Numbered from the stretch's first letter, positions 21,590 to 35,058 are shown. The stretch: 64,000 nucleotides of DNA from Arthrinium phaeospermum (GCA_006503535.1 QYRS01000005.1:2604001-2668000); one strand, 5' to 3'. Notes: generated by a model from the letters alone, not told the origin. Translations and numbers: made by a program.

Positions 21590-23064
21590 CTAATGCGGCC
21601 GCGGAGCCTTAGCCTTCGGCTTCATGAAGACATCGACAGCCTTCCTCTTGCGAGGCATCGAGGGCTTGAGAGGCGGACTGGCAGCCTGAGCCTTCGGGGG
21701 CTCGAGGGCGGAGATGACGTGACATTGTTAGCCGGCGTTTGGCGCTGTGTTTCAACACGGCGCACATTGGACGACGCAGCGCTGCTTCGTTGCTTTCCTG
21801 GTAGAAGGGGCCTCGACGATCTGCTGGGCTCCGGCTTGCTGGGCTGTTCGTCGAACATGGCTTCTAGGTCGTCCTCGTCCAGAAGACCGCCGCCGCCACC
21901 ATCTCCATCTCCGAAAACGTCGTCGTCATCGTCGTCCAGATCAGAATCCGACACAACCGTGGGCTGCTTGCCCGATTTGATGCTGCGCAGCCGCGCCTCG
22001 GCCTCTTCTAGGCTCTTGCCTCCGAAATCACGACCCGGGAAGTTCCGTCTTAAGGTCGGGGGCTGGATTTTCATGGATGGCTGCGATTTGATCCGATGAT
22101 CGTTCACTAGGGCCTTGGGCGCATTCTTGATCTGGCCGCGCTGGACTCTCAGAGCGTTGGTCGGGGTCGCAATCTTGTTGCGGTTATGGATCTCCGCCGC
22201 CTCACGCTTGACCTTGCGCATCAGACTCTGAGCCGTCGACACCTTGGTGCGCGTGCCACTGGTAAATCGCAATTCTCCCGTGTCGTTGCTTCCTCCCCTT
22301 CGCCCGGTACTCGACTTCTTGTATTCGCCGGTGAATCTGGAATCCTTGGGTGGTTGCGGCAGCTTACGGCGGTCGAAAGTCACGATCTCGCTCGTGTTGG
22401 CCTGTTTCTTCGCCTTGATGGCGCCGAAGGCGTTTCGGAGTTTCTCTGCGGCCTCGGCCTTGTTCTTGGCATCCATCCGGCTGTATCTGGCGTAGACCCT
22501 GTGCCAGAGCTGTGGTCTCGAAGGTATGAAATTCTCCTTCTCATGGAGGGTAGGGAATTCCCTCTTGATCAAGCGCAGCCATACTTCTTCGTCGTATTCC
22601 TCGATGTGAGGGGATGCTTCCTCGATAGCGCGCAGTTGCGTGGCGGAGTCGATACGTAGAAGGATGGGGCGTAGGAGATCGTAGTGTGCTGAACCGATAT
22701 CTCGGATATCTTGAAGTTTGTTAGCAGAGGTCAAGGTGTGTTGGACAGAACTGTCGTCCTGCAGATCTGTGTTGTCTTTAGGCATGGCTGTCTGCTTGAC
22801 GGGTAAAGTGAAGTGACTTGACTTCTTGTAGCAGGATTGCACCTGGCAGTGATGGAAGGAAGGGAGGAAAGGATCAGGAAGTAAGACCTGTGCATGGAAT
22901 CATGGAGGTTGAACAATGAATGGGGGTTGAAATAATGTAGGCAGTTTGGTAGCAGCATGCGTACTGGGCAGCAGGAAGCAGCAATCAAGAACGATTAAAT
23001 GGTACATACCTCGAACATTTTTGATACACACAGCAGTGCATAAATCCACAAGAGATTTGACCAT
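21590..23064 (-). CDS. Elongin A (RNA polymerase II elongation factor SIII subunit A)
   Basis: Elongin A binds Elongin C, stimulates Pol II elongation, and is a substrate adaptor for ubiquitylation of stalled polymerase. Minus-strand exons are 23064-23010, 22709-21766 and 21685-21590, giving 364 residues. Exon 1 begins MVKSLVDLCTAVCIKNVR, which resembles the BC box that contacts Elongin C. Exon 2 opens with the F-box-like core: YDLLRPILLRIDSATQLRAI, then EVWLRLIKREFP. Later parts are basic, then an acidic Asp run, then Pro/Ser-rich. The last exon is in a different frame and encodes a basic tail (MPRKRKAVDVFMKPKAKA). Intron 1 is 300 nt, long for this window, with an AAG acceptor behind GCTAAC. 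Intron 2 (donor GTGCGC, branch GCTAAC) is my best choice because both phases close; its exact ends are less certain. Confidence 0.85.
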
Positions 23065-24023
23065 TTTGCCTTCGAAATGCCCCTAGATAGCAGGGACTTG
23101 TCGTCGCAATCGTGGGAATATCGCAACTTGGATATCGAGGTGCTCGGCGATGTAGATGGGGGATTGATGGGTATGTAGCTCTAGCATAAACAGCTAGTCG
23201 GCGACAGAGTGGCTTCGTATATATGCAAATCGGTAAATCATGGGTTGAAGACGGTAGCCAATGCAAAACAGCGGACTATAGAGCGAAAAGCGAAAACGGG
23301 TGGCATGGCTTTACAGTGTCTGACATGGCTTGTAAGAAGCCTTCGTTGTGTTGATGACAGAGTGAAGTTGAGTTGCTTGGGGCGGCGTCCTGAATTAGTA
23401 TCGGAGTTGACTATTGCCCCATTCTTAGCCGCCCCTCCACTAAGTTACAGGAGGCTCCCCCTAAAGTGGCATTGTCTGACGCATACGGCTAGCCTGAAAG
23501 ACTTCCCAAGCACCCTCTCAGCCTACCTATCTCCATTCAATGCTTGATTGGTAGGCACCTTCAATTATAGCACACCTCAAGACACTCAAAAAATATGCAT
23601 GTGATGTCAGTTTGATTGTTCAAAGACTCGCATTCCATTATGGAGTATATCTGAAAAGACACTAACACTAACCGCTGCAGTCAAAGTTCTGCTGCCGTAT
23701 AGAAGAGAGCCTACACTGTTCTACTTAACTAATCGTCCCAACATAGACGCTACACCAAAAGGCCCCCCTTATGAACAATCCACGCAATGAATTCCTTCGC
23801 AAGATTGATTTTGATGACCAGAAGACCCCCAGCAGTTTGTTGGTATCTCCCCAGTCTTCCCGAACTCCGCTAACGCCCCCTGCCGTGGTGCGATGATATA
23901 ACCAGAGGAATATCGCAATAAAGTGCCAATAAGTAATGTGTACATGAACCATCCAGCTCGTCGAATCACCCGCTACAATGCCGTACGCCTCGCATAGTCG
24001 TAATGATAACCATCAAACGCCCT
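23065..24023. other. Intergenic, Elongin A promoter and RAD21 3' end
   Basis: About 960 bp between two minus-strand genes. It is AT-rich in the middle, around 23560-23700. No supported gene, repeat or RNA was seen. Confidence 0.55.
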
Positions 24024-25990
24024 TTATGCTGCTGCCGCCACTGCTCGAGAAGATCCCGCTATCGCTGGCTCTGGTTGTGTCGCCTGTTCCTCTTCTTGGC
24101 TTGCAATCTCGCCGCCGGCCTCGCGTTCCGCCCAGGCACCCCAAAGTCCACGCTTGCCGCGCACCCGGATCGGCCCACCCAGCACGCCTTCCTTCTGTTC
24201 CACCTTGATCGCGTCCTTTGTTGCCAGAACCAAGCACTCGAAGAACATCTTGGTCGCATCGGCCTTTGTCGTCCGGCCCTCGGGCAAGAGGTCTTGGAAT
24301 ACGACCGTGGTTTTTGTCCGTTGTTCCTCGCTCTCGGCAGCATCCGCTCCAAACAGCTCGCGGAGGACGTGAACAGCGTGCTTCGTTCCCATCGAGACTG
24401 GGCCGCTGTCGGCAGGGTGGACGATGGGCGCAACAGTATCGTCGAATGCACGCATAGTGCTTTCGTCACGAGCCGCATCGTCGTCGTGCATGGCCATCCC
24501 GTCGTCGGCCGGGATCTCCAGAATAGTACCTTCTGGGCCAACACTCGGCTCGCCGAATTGTCCCTCAGGCATAGCCAAGCCGTCGTCTTCTTCCAGCTCC
24601 AGACGAGGAGACTTTGATGCACCCTGCTCTTCCTCGCCCATGTCCGCAATGCCGCTATCGCGCTTTCGCTTCAGGTCGTTGGCGGGCCGGATGGCTTCGA
24701 TAGATAGAAGTCCCCTGAGCTCCGGGGCCCAGGGCTTGCTACGGGCATCGCCCATGATGTTAGAAACGAAGCTTCCGCTGCTCTTCATCTCCAGGAGGGC
24801 CAGGAAATAGGGGTCTCGCGGGATAAAGCTTGGCGCCTTGAGGATGTTGGATCTGTCTTGCTGTTGCTCCTTGATGTGGGCACTGGTGAGCTGAGTTGCA
24901 GTGTCAAGACCAAAGACCTTGCGCTTCTTCGCAGACTTCCGCTGCTGCTGGGGTTCTTGAATCTCAGTCTCTTGTCCGGGTTCGTAGATACTGGTGTTAT
25001 TGATTCGTGTCCATTCCTCGACATCTCTGGCAATGTTCTCATCGATATCCGAAAGCGGGGACTCAGAGATACGTGCGCGGCTAGGAAGACCGGCGCCGCC
25101 AACTTCCGGCATGGCCGACTCGTCGCCAATGTTAAATTGGAAGTCGCCCTCCATCGGGATATCGCCATCGTCGTCAGCAATTCGGATGCCGCCTTCGCCA
25201 AGGTCCAATGCGGTGGAGGCATCACCCTTCTGAACGCCGAAGTCGGCTTCACTGAAGACGTCGTCTTCAATGGAACGAGCGGCGGGAGCGTCTCGGCCCA
25301 TTTCGATGCTCATATCTTTGCGGGGCTGCTCGTCATCGTCTCCGAAATCCAGTACCAAGTCAAGATCATCGTTGTCGATAATTGCAGGGCCATCGTCGAT
25401 ATTCATATCATCCACTTCAAGAAATTGGCTATTGTTGAAGTCTTCTTGCAGGTTGATGTTCTGGTTGCTTGGGCGCCCGCGACCTCGCCCCTGTCCCTGG
25501 GAGCTAGTTTGTGTCGCCTCGACGTCCATTTGCGCCAACAACCAGTCGGCATTCGGAGGAGGCAGGATACCCAAGTTGTCGGCAGGTGTGATGCGATCAG
25601 GAAGCATCAATGCTTCACGGTTAGGTAGAGGGAGGTTCTCGGGGATATCATTGTTGCCAGTAGAGCGGAAAGCCTCGAGGCGAAGTTAGTCAGGCAGCCA
25701 GCAAAGGGATCACGGGTATTACACACCATCTTGATTTTCAAGAGAGCCTCGTTGCAATCGTCAAGGAGATAGCGCGCCTTGCGACTGTAGATTCGGACCA
25801 CACCCAGCAGCAGGTGGCCACTGAGTCGCAGGGCCATAGGGGCCTGGTTTGGGTCGATGATGTCCTCGACATTCTTTTGGAGGTTGGTTTGTAGAATACT
25901 GGACTTGTTGAGTCTACGTTCTAAGTTGGCTGACAGCCAGACACGGGCCAGAGGCCCGGTCTTCTGCAGCAACGTCTCGGAATAGAACAT
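24024..25990 (-). CDS. RAD21: Mitotic cohesin kleisin subunit Rad21/Scc1
   Basis: This kleisin bridges the Smc1 and Smc3 heads to close the cohesin ring around sister chromatids; separase cleaves it at anaphase. Exons on the minus strand are 25990-25727 and 25673-24024. The 53-nt intron has donor GTGTGT and branch GACTAAC. The protein has 637 residues. The N-terminal kleisin domain begins MFYSETLLQKTGPLARVWLS and includes VEDIIDPNQAPMALRLSGHL and GVVRIYSRKARYLLDDCNE. A long acidic, disordered middle carries many DDGD/DDD stretches. The C-terminal winged helix that binds the Smc1 head is visible as TKADATKMFFECLVLATKDA. The protein ends in an Ala-rich tail. The N-terminal match favours mitotic Rad21 over meiotic Rec8. 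Confidence 0.95.
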
Positions 25991-28228
25991 TGCGACCGCG
26001 ACGGAGACGGCGAAGGGATGTTCAAAGCAAGAGGTTGGTGGACAGATTAGATGAGTAATTCAACATGAAAGGCAACAAGCAATGACGACAGATGCGACAG
26101 CGCGTCAACGCGGGCAATAGAGGGGTGAGGTGCGTGGCGGTGATGAATATTGGAAGGTGGAGTGTAAACAAGTGCTCAAGCGCGTTGCAAGCTGTTGACT
26201 GGGGGAGTGGAAAAATCGCGTAGGGGCGGCGGATCAACGGTTGCTTCCTCGCTTTGGGGAGTCGGTCAGGCGCAAGCTGGCGGGAGGCAAAAAACAGCGC
26301 GAAATTGGCGGCTTCAGCCGATGCGATAAATTCGGCACTGGATAATGCAATTGTAGAAGCGATCGCGACGAGAGTAAATTAGGCGATCGGCAGGTTCACG
26401 GGGTGGTAGAGCGATGAAATGGACAGGAGTTTGAGAATTGGGAGAGAGGACGGAGAGCAGGTAGATGGAGGGGGACGGGGGACCTGGGCTTGCGCGGTGT
26501 TAGTGTGGCTGCAGTACCCAGGAAGCTCTGCAGGCAAGAACGGTGAATAGCCCGAGTCCAGCCACTGGATTTTTTGGCTGGACTCTGGGACCACCATCCC
26601 GATTTCTCAGTCGCACGAGCCACATTACGGGGAGATTGAACGCTTTCAAGCGCTCTGGTTGGCCCGACGGGCTCGACGGCGGAGCATGAAATCGTCAAGG
26701 GTAGCTCTTATTCCCTGCATACGGCCTAGCTCGTCGCAAGTATCATGACGGGTGTGAATTAAATGGTGTGGCTGGTAAAAGTTCAAGAATTGCAGCAGAA
26801 ACAGGCATTTGGTATGCGCTCACGTCCTGTTCGCATCATACCTACAGGCCCTGGCCTACAGCTCCGCGTTCCAGTTACCAGAATGTTAACCAGGAACGAG
26901 CGAGGTCCCTAGGCCAACTGGTCTAAACCATCCATACTTTAGGTAGCTCACCGCAGATCGACCTAGCTGAATATTTGCACGTATTTGAGGGAATGGCCAA
27001 TCTAGCTAACCGCCTCCCGTGTGAATCAAGAACCACGGACGGGCGCTACAGATATATACATTGCCCTACACCTCGGATAGTATGTTGAGGCTGTACTCAG
27101 ACAGCTCATCGTTGAAGTACCTTGTGCACTCACCTTTCCGGCAATGCTCGAGCTTAATTCAACCACGCGTTGACTTACACCCTGATAAAACAGTCCGTCA
27201 TGATGGGTGGGCGAGACACATACCCATCCCTCGGATTCAATCAAGAGGCATGACTGCATGCACATGTATGCCGACACATATCGATCTCGGCTGACCAATG
27301 AGTCTGATTCGCACCTGTTAGGCTAGCAGCGTGCCCGGCCAAGACTTAGGTCTCCTGTTGTGTGGGCATACAGCTGAAATATAACATCGAATTTACTGCA
27401 GAACATATTACACCAATGCACGGCTCCAGATATTTACGTGGCAGTCGAGATTACATGCAGACAGGATATATGCGCCTATGTTTTACGTCTGTAAACTTCG
27501 TGTGGTAGGTATTATGAGCCGACATACACATGGCATTGCTACTACGCTGTGTGCATATTTGGGTAGCATATCGTGGGTTTTCCCTCGAACTTGTAGTAGG
27601 TAGTAGTATCGAAACGCGCCTCATCAAGTGTTCTAGATTCCGGTGGTTTGGTCTCGATAGGTAACGCCTGGGACCTTTGCATCGGTGAATGGCACTTTGC
27701 AAGGTTCTCCTTTCAGCCTCATTGGTGTTCCTAGGTGCAAGGGCTAGGGGGACATTTTTAGCGTCAATCTCCCAAGCCAAGGAGCCAAATTGAGACGTAC
27801 CCAGGTGGCGTTAAGAAAACCCCGGGACCTTAACCAAGTCCCAGGGAAACGCATAACGGAGGCAGAGGTAACACGTCCACGCTTCACAAAAAGTCATCCC
27901 CATTTGGGCCGGTACCAACCAACGCTTAGGTTAATCGATCGGCGGAAACAAGCCTGCCCGTCTGTCCATCTGTCTTGTCTCGAGAGACCACAAAATACTT
28001 CACTATTGACGTAGCCATTATGATGTGAATTAACGAAGACACATTATTTCCTTCCTTTCAAATCTCCTGCTTTGACTTACTTGGCTTCTACGTCCTCGGT
28101 CGGTGGAGCTGCATCGCAACTAATCAGCTTGGCTCTCTGATCGCCATCAATCTACGCTGGCTCCTACGTCTTTCGCCCCATGAAGCATTGTGCTGCGACG
28201 AGATCGCGGTCCTTCAACACCGGCCACT
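25991..28228. other. Divergent promoter region, RAD21 / PMR1 (2.2 kb)
   Basis: This is a long divergent intergenic stretch. The RAD21 side is GA-rich on the plus strand (26100-26480). The middle (26900-27550) is AT-rich. No recognisable coding frame or structural RNA was seen. Confidence 0.5.
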
Positions 28229-31200
28229 ATGCCTCCCTGGCCATGGAATAAAACCGACGAAGGCGGTATCCCGCTTCTGCCCGTCTCAGTCCCCAGCATT
28301 ACCGGCGGCGATCGAGGCCATGACGACAACGAAGATGACCATGCCGGAAGGTCCCTGACAAGAAGACCAAGGCATGAAAGGACGACATCCGCTCAGTCGC
28401 GGGTAAGTGGTTACACTGTCTTACTTCCTTCTCCAGGGGCTTGATGTTAACAAATCGTGTTTGCAGACAATGGCCGACCAGTTTTCTTCCATGACCGCGA
28501 GCGAGACTGCATCCCGATTACGAACGTCCCTTACCCATGGCTTAACCCCTGTCGAGGCTCTATCCAGATTACGTGACTTTGGACCGAACGAAATTCCTCA
28601 GGAGGACCCCGAGCCGCTATGGCTGCGATTCATCAAACAATTTCAAGAGCCGCTCATCATACTGCTTCTGGTGTCTGCTCTGGCGTCGGTGGTCGTAGGG
28701 AATACGGACGATGCTGTCAGTATCACTGTGGCGGTCACCATTGTCGTCACTGTCGGTTTTGTCCAAGAATACCGCTCTGAAAAGTCCATCGAAGCTTTGA
28801 ATCATCTCGTTCCAAATCACGCCCACCTGGTACGATCGCACGTCGCCAAATCTGGTTCTAATGGCAAAGCCTCTGTTTGGCCCGCGGTTGGTAGTGAAGA
28901 CGCTCCCCAGGAAGACGGAGATCTCGGCGCATCAACCCCTATGGAGGAGGTTTCCGAAGCTGCTTCGACAAAGGTCATGGCTGCAACACTGGTACCTGGA
29001 GATTTGGTCTTATTCACCACTGGCGATCGCATCCCTGCCGATATACGAGTCACCCATGCCTCGGACCTGACAATCGACGAATCGAATCTTACGGGCGAGA
29101 ATGAGCCTGTAAAGGTCACGGCGCAGTCACGGCTCAAGAACATACAATCACCACAATTCGGCGACTTTGGTAACCAGCGACTACCCAGCCCTGCGGCTCT
29201 GTCACCCTCGTTCCACAACGAAGCATCCAGAGCAGAGCCTGCCAAGGAGGGCGAGCACAACATCGCGCATATGGGAACGCTGGTCAAATCTGGACACGGG
29301 CAAGGCATCGTCTTTGCAACTGGAGGCGACACCCACTTTGGTACTATTGCCGCGAGCGTGTCGGGCACCGAAAGCCCAAGATCGCCGCTTCAACTGTCCA
29401 TGGACGAACTAGGCTCCCAACTTAGCAAGATCTCGTTCGTTATTATCGGTTTGATCTCTATTGTCGGCTGGTTGCAAGGAAAGGGGATTCTCGACATCTT
29501 CACGATTTCAGTCTCTCTTGCTGTCGCCGCCATTCCGGAAGGCTTGCCGATTATTGTGACCGTCACTCTTGCACTCGGTGTCCACAGAATGGCTAAATAC
29601 AACGCGATTGTGCGAAAGATGCCCAGTGTCGAGACTCTTGGGTCAGTCAACGTTGTCTGTTCGGATAAGACGGGCACTTTGACGATGAATCACATGACAA
29701 GCGCCAGAATGTGGTATTTCGGAAAGAAAGAAGCGATTGATGTAGAATCGGATGATGAGTTATCTGAGAAGAGCCCGGATGCGGCAGCACTCAAGATACT
29801 TCGAATCGGAAATATCGCCAACAATGCACGTCTATCTCACCATGGGGGCCCCAAGACGGCATTTGCCGACAGCCAGCACAAGGATCCGACCCATTCGCGG
29901 TGGGTGGGTCAACCTACTGATGTCGCGATGCTTGACCTTCTAGACAAGTTTAAGGAGCACGACGCCAGGGAGTCTACAGGTCCGCGCACTGCCGAGACAC
30001 CATTCAGTTCGGAACGCAAGTGGATGGGTGTTGTCATTGGTGCAGAAAATGCGCATCACGATAAGGAGTATGCGTACATGAAGGGTTCCATCGACAGAAT
30101 CCTCGAAGCGTGTGATACATACATGGCGGCTGACGGGCGTGAATTCGTCTTGGACGCGTCCCGTCGTCGCGAAGCAACCGAGGCCGTGGAGCGCATGGCC
30201 GAGAAGGGTCTGCGTGTTTTGGCCTTCGCCAGTGGTCCGATCTCGTCTAAGTCACACAGAGCAAAGTCATTCAGTGCGAATTCACGGAGCAATACGCCTG
30301 CAAGCCATGAAAGGAGCGAGAGCCCTGCTGTCCCCAACAGTGAGGAGCTCTTCAAGGGTCTTACATTCGCCGGTCTTGTGGGCATGAGTGACCCTCCCAG
30401 GCCTGGTGTCTCGAGGTCGATCCGCAGATTGATGCGTGGTGGTGTCAAAGTTATCATGATTACCGGAGATTCTAGCACCACCGCCCTGGCCATTGGAAGA
30501 CAACTGGGAATGCACATTGCTACTGAAAGAGATGCCTCCTCGGGCCAATCAGTTGTCAAGTCGGTACTCCAAGGAGACGAGGTTGACGCCATGTCCGAAC
30601 ATGAGCTGGCATCGGCCATGCAGACGACCACCATCTTTGCTCGAACCAACCCTGAACATAAGCTCAAGATCATCCAGGCACTGCAATCGCGCGGCGACAT
30701 TGTTGCCATGACGGGCGACGGTGTCAACGACGCGCCTGCGCTGAAGAAGGCGGATATCGGTATCTCGATGGGTATGCACGGCACAGACGTCGCCAAGGAA
30801 GCCTCGGATATGATTCTAACGGACGACGATTTCTCAACTATCCTGCACGCTATTGAGCAAGGTAAGGGCATCTTCAGCAACATCCAGAACTTCATCACAT
30901 TCCAGCTCAGCACATCCGTTGCCGGCCTGTCGCTCGTCTTCCTCTGTACTTGCCTAGGATTCAGGTCACCCCTGAATGCCATGCAAATTCTCTGGATCAG
31001 TAAGTCGACCCATGTAACTTTTCGGATACAACTCCTCGATACTAACTAGATGATAGATATTATTATGGACGGCCCACCGGCTCAGTCGCTCGGTGTCGAG
31101 AAGGTCGATAAGGACGTCATGTCTCGACCCCCTCGCTCCCGAAGCGAGCCGGTCCTGACCAGGAACCTGCTCGTCCGCGTCATGACCCAGGCGGCCATCA

Positions 31201-31592
31201 TCATGGTCGGCACCATGATCATCTACACGCGCGAGATGCTGTCGGACGGCGAGGTGACGCGCCGCGACACCACCATGACCTTCACCTGCTTCGTGCTCTT
31301 CGACATGTTCAACGCGCTCAGCTGCCGGTCCGAGAGCAAGTCGCTGCTCCGGGGCGACGTCGGCCTGTTCTCCAACACCCTGTTCAACTGGGCCGTCGCG
31401 CTCAGCATCGCGGGCCAGCTGCTCGTCATCTACTTCCCCTGGCTGCAGGAGGTCTTCCAGACCGAGGCCCTCGGCTTCTGGGACCTGATGCGGCTGGTCG
31501 TGCTCTGCAGCACCGTGTTCTGGGCGGACGAGGCGCGGAAGTGGTTCAAGTACGGGAAGAAACGGCTCGGTGGGTATAGCCAGGCTGTGTGA
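28229..31592 (+). CDS. PMR1: P-type Ca2+/Mn2+-ATPase of the secretory pathway (Pmr1/SPCA type)
   Basis: This Golgi pump supplies Ca and Mn to the secretory lumen. Exons are 28229-28402, 28467-30999 and 31057-31592, giving 1080 residues. That is longer than yeast Pmr1 (about 950) because of a hydrophilic N-terminus and a Ser-rich loop near 30240-30340. After the N-domain the order is: TM1-2 ([14 protein letters not shown], then VTIVVTVGF); the actuator loop with LTGENEPVK (a Gly-to-Asn variant of the usual TGES); TM4 with VAAIPEGLP; the phosphorylated Asp in [11 protein letters not shown] (about 458); the N domain with KGSIDRIL; and the hinge [11 protein letters not shown]6 ion ligands lie in [15 protein letters not shown], split inside the Asn codon by intron 2 (ACTAAC branch). 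The match to SPCA is clear in TM4-6. The start at 28229 is the only ATG in the frame before intron 1, so the N-terminus is moderately certain. Confidence 0.93.
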
Positions 31593-32095
31593 TGATGATA
31601 ATTAAGAATATCGTCAGTTAGCGGTGGGCGGACGGATGGCTTCCGCCTGAGGGGAAGATGATGAGGTTCGCACCCCGTGAGGGTGTGGCTTGCATTGCCA
31701 TGCATTAGTCATGTATAGCGCTGCGTTATTTATTCATTGTATACATCGATTGGTACACTGGCCCAATCTCCCTTGAAGTGTACATATAGAGAGAGACGAA
31801 GGAGCCCCTTTAGAGTTGGGACTATCGGTAGGTGTCAGGAGGCAGCGAGGCTAATCCGGGGCCTGGGATTAGACATAGCTAACTCGGCTCCTAGCGATAC
31901 GTCAAATTCCTCTCGGAGTCATGACATATCAATACTTGTAGTATAGCGAATTAACTTCTAATATCTTCATCTGATTCTGTAGCTACAATGCTTCTCTGGT
32001 TCTTTCTAGCTCGACATTCATACACATCTTTGCCCGATATCCTCCGACAGCCCTTGCCTTTGGGCCCAGCGATTCCACTTCAATGCCCAGCATAT
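31593..32095. other. Intergenic, convergent 3' ends
   Basis: A 503-bp stretch between the stops of the P-type ATPase and the coiled-coil gene. Nothing recognisable beyond presumed 3' UTRs. Confidence 0.6.
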
Positions 32096-32882
32096 CTACT
32101 CCATCAGTTTCTCGATTCGCGCGCGCTGTCTTCTCTCTCCTTGCATGAGCGGGATGCCGTCTTCTTGGACTTGGTCGGCCAGCGCGACCCCTTCCTCGCA
32201 CTGCTGGATTCGCTCCTCGTAGATCGAGGCGATGGCGACCTGGAAGACATCCGTGTCGTGCTTGACGGAGTTGACCACTTGCATCATGGCCTCCTCGCAG
32301 GCCATGTTCTTCTGGAGGGCTTGGTCGAGCCGCTCCAGCAGCTCGCGGACATGGGTCTTCCTGCCAGGGTGTGGATGGTTAGCCATTGACACGGATGGTT
32401 GTGGGATATTGGGAGAATTCAGGAAGGTAAGACATTTGCTTCCCCTCCTTAAGTTCCCAAGATGTCAGATTCATACGTACTGTTTGTACTTGTCCTCCTC
32501 CGAGCGTTTGATGAAACGCTTCTCCACGTCGGCCAGCTTCTCGGCATGCTCTTGCTGCTTTCTCTTCGCGATGTCCGCAAAATCATTTCTCATCCCTGCC
32601 TGTCACACGATAATAGCAGTCATCAGTCATCACCGTTAGAATAAGAGGAAGAAGAAGGAGAACAGCGAAAGGTGTGGTGGTACATGAGTGATCGTCCTGT
32701 GCCATCCCTCCCTTTCCCTAACAATAAGGACTTACGATGTGCTGCATGACCTCCATCGCCGCCTCGTTCATTGCTGGGGGCGCCAGGCTGTCGATGTCGA
32801 ATGCGGTCTCTTCCGCGTTGATGTCGTCGCCTAGATCAGAGAGGGACTCTCTCGGGGCGCTCTTGCTCTTGCGTGGGGGCAT
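32096..32882 (-). CDS. Small coiled-coil protein, function unknown
   Basis: Three minus-strand exons: 32882-32736, 32599-32481 and 32360-32096. Introns are 136 nt (donor GTAAGT) and 120 nt (donor GTACGT, acceptor GGCAG). The phases close and give 176 residues. The N-terminus is basic (MPPRKSKSAPRES), then acidic (DLGDDINAEE). From about residue 50 the protein is almost entirely charged helix: DFADIAKRKQQEHAEKLADV, then ELLERLDQALQKNMACEEAM, ending RRQRARIEKLME. Such a short helical protein with a basic N-tail could be part of a nuclear or chromosome-associated complex, but I recognise no named family. It lies between two well-conserved genes, so it is probably conserved too. Confidence 0.75.
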
Positions 32883-33863
32883 GGTGAGGAGTTGTTTGTT
32901 ACTGCCTCGAGGGAAGAAGCAAGCAGGAAACCAAAACCAGCGTGGATGATGTTCTAGGCAGGACTGAGAAATGTCTTCGTGGTGGCTCGTATTATGTGTC
33001 AGTTTGAGACGATGTCGGTTGCTGGAATACAGGTTGTGTTTTACTGAGAAACACCAGCAGCCAAGACTTGGAAATGGTATGTTTGCCAGATCTTACATAT
33101 GGGCAGCCATTCATGCCGGTCAAATCTAAACAAATTTTCTTGCAAAAGCCATCTAACGAGGGGAGTTCTCCAACCCTAGAAGGAAAGAGCTATATGCCAT
33201 TTGGGTGCTGCTCCATAAGTCGCGCCTTCCATTTGTAATTCCCAAGTAACCATTTTTCATTGATCGGCTTGCATTTTCAAGTTCCAACTTGCATGGGACC
33301 CCAATTCTCTGAACATGTAGGTAGGTACCTACTAAGTAAGGCAATATCTGAAGCGAGGAGTTGTCACAAGGTGATTGAGGCACAACATAAACATCCATAT
33401 GTATGTCTCCCATTCCAAGCATTAATGAAAGGGCCACTGCTACGCAAATCAGTGTACACTGGCAGGTGAATGTACCGAAGTACAAGACTGTCTATACTGT
33501 GTAGTTTCATGTTTGAATTCGTATAACAAAGCATCCTATACCTACTCCAAAAGCAACATTTGAAACCTGACTTCAGTTGAAGCTATCACAGGCATGTAAT
33601 GGTTGTCTGTGATTGGCTGAGGCGACTAACAAGGTGCATGCTGCACAGGGGGTCTGCGCAGGGGTGCTAAGGTACGGGCGGGGCCGCTAAGCAGACAAGC
33701 GCGCTTTGCCGCTACGTGATAAAAATCTTATCGGTCCCGGCTTGATTAGATTCCCAAAAATTTCCCAAAGTCCAACGGCAAAAAGCAGCCCCACCAAAAG
33801 CCATCGCTACCGCTTTCCAGGACTCGAGAGACGAACGCAGTCGGCTGCTACTGATCGATTGCA
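32883..33863. other. Divergent promoter region, coiled-coil gene / PINX1
   Basis: This 981-bp divergent stretch is mostly AT-rich (33040-33600), with a GC-rich part near 33640-33720. No gene was seen. Confidence 0.6.
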
Positions 33864-35058
33864 ATGGGTCTCGCCGGGCAAAAGACGTAAGATGATGCTG
33901 GCTGTATGGCGAGATAGAAGGCGTAAGAGGCGCTGACATTGCCCGCACAGGAAACGGAAGTTGGCTTTCGACCCCAACAACACGAAATGGAGCCGAGATG
34001 AGACGACCTTCGGCCAGAAGATCCTTCGATCCCAGGGCTGGGAACCAGGTCAATTCTTGGGTGCCCAGGACGCTGCCCACGCCGACCTGCACAGCGCCGC
34101 CAGCGCCGCCCCCATCAGAATCACCCTGAAGGACGACACCCTGGGACTCGGCGCCAAAGTCCGCCAGAAGCAGAGTGACGAGTGCACCGGTCTCGACGTC
34201 TTCAAGGACCTCCTGGGCCGCCTCAATGGCAAATCCGACGACACCATCAAGAAGGAACAGACCCTCCGCTCCGAGCTCAAGACCAGCACGTACGTGGAAC
34301 GCAAGTACGGCCTGATGCGCTTTGTCAAGGGCGGTCTGCTCGTGGGCGACCAGATGACCGACCTGTTGAAGAAGGAAGAGCCCGTGGCTGTAAAGGAGGA
34401 CCCCGTGAAGGAAGAGTCCAAGGACGGATTATGCCTGAGACAGGTACCAGCGCAAGAGGACGGCGAGACATCCAAACCGAAGAAGGAGAAGAAGTCCAAG
34501 AAGCGGAAGGCCGAAGAATCCGAAGGCGCAGAAGAGCCGGAAGTGAAGAAGGAGAAGAAGTCCAAGAAATCCAAGAGGGACGAGACAGAGGAAGAGCGCA
34601 AGGCGAGAAAGGAGAAGAAGAGGGCCGCCAAGAAATCAAAGACGGAAGAGACGGAGGACGAGGAGAAGAGCAAGAGCAAGAAGAGCAAGAAGCGGAAGAA
34701 CGAGGCAGCAGACGAGGCCGACAGCGTGTCTGAAGAAGCCAGCGACTCCAAGAAGAAGCAAAAGAAGGAGAAGAAGCGGAAACAACGGGAAGCCTCTGAT
34801 GCTTCGAGTGAGGAGGCTGCCGTCACGTCCGTGACGGTGGCCTCTACGCCTACCGCGACTCCAGTCGAATCGGGCACTTCAACGCCCCAGGTTCTGTCAA
34901 CCCGTCACTTTGTGCGCTCGCGGAACATCGCATCCAAGAATAGGGCGTTGGATGCGGCAGCATTGGCCCAGGTAAGAGCAGAACTACCCACAGTCACTCT
35001 ATATTGTTTCCGCCCCAGACTAACAGTCCTGCAGATTTTCATGGTGAAGCCGGTATAG
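33864..35058 (+). CDS. G-patch protein PINX1/Gno1-like (telomerase regulation and ribosome biogenesis)
   Basis: PINX1/Gno1 proteins activate the Prp43 helicase in the nucleolus during snoRNA and pre-rRNA processing; human PINX1 also restrains telomerase. Exons are 33864-33886, 33951-34971 and 35035-35058, giving 355 residues. The 63-nt second intron (donor GTAAGA, branch GACTAAC) is a multiple of three without a stop, so retention would add 21 residues. The N-terminus reads MGLAGQKTKRKLAFDPNNT, then the G-patch FGQKILRSQGWEPGQFLG with its conserved glycines. A TID-like segment follows, including ERKYGLMRFVKGGLLVGDQ. The C-terminal half is a Lys/Glu repeat tail typical of nucleolar proteins. 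The short last exon encodes IFMVKPV. The first exon carries only seven codons; the phase-2 splice confirms it. Confidence 0.92.
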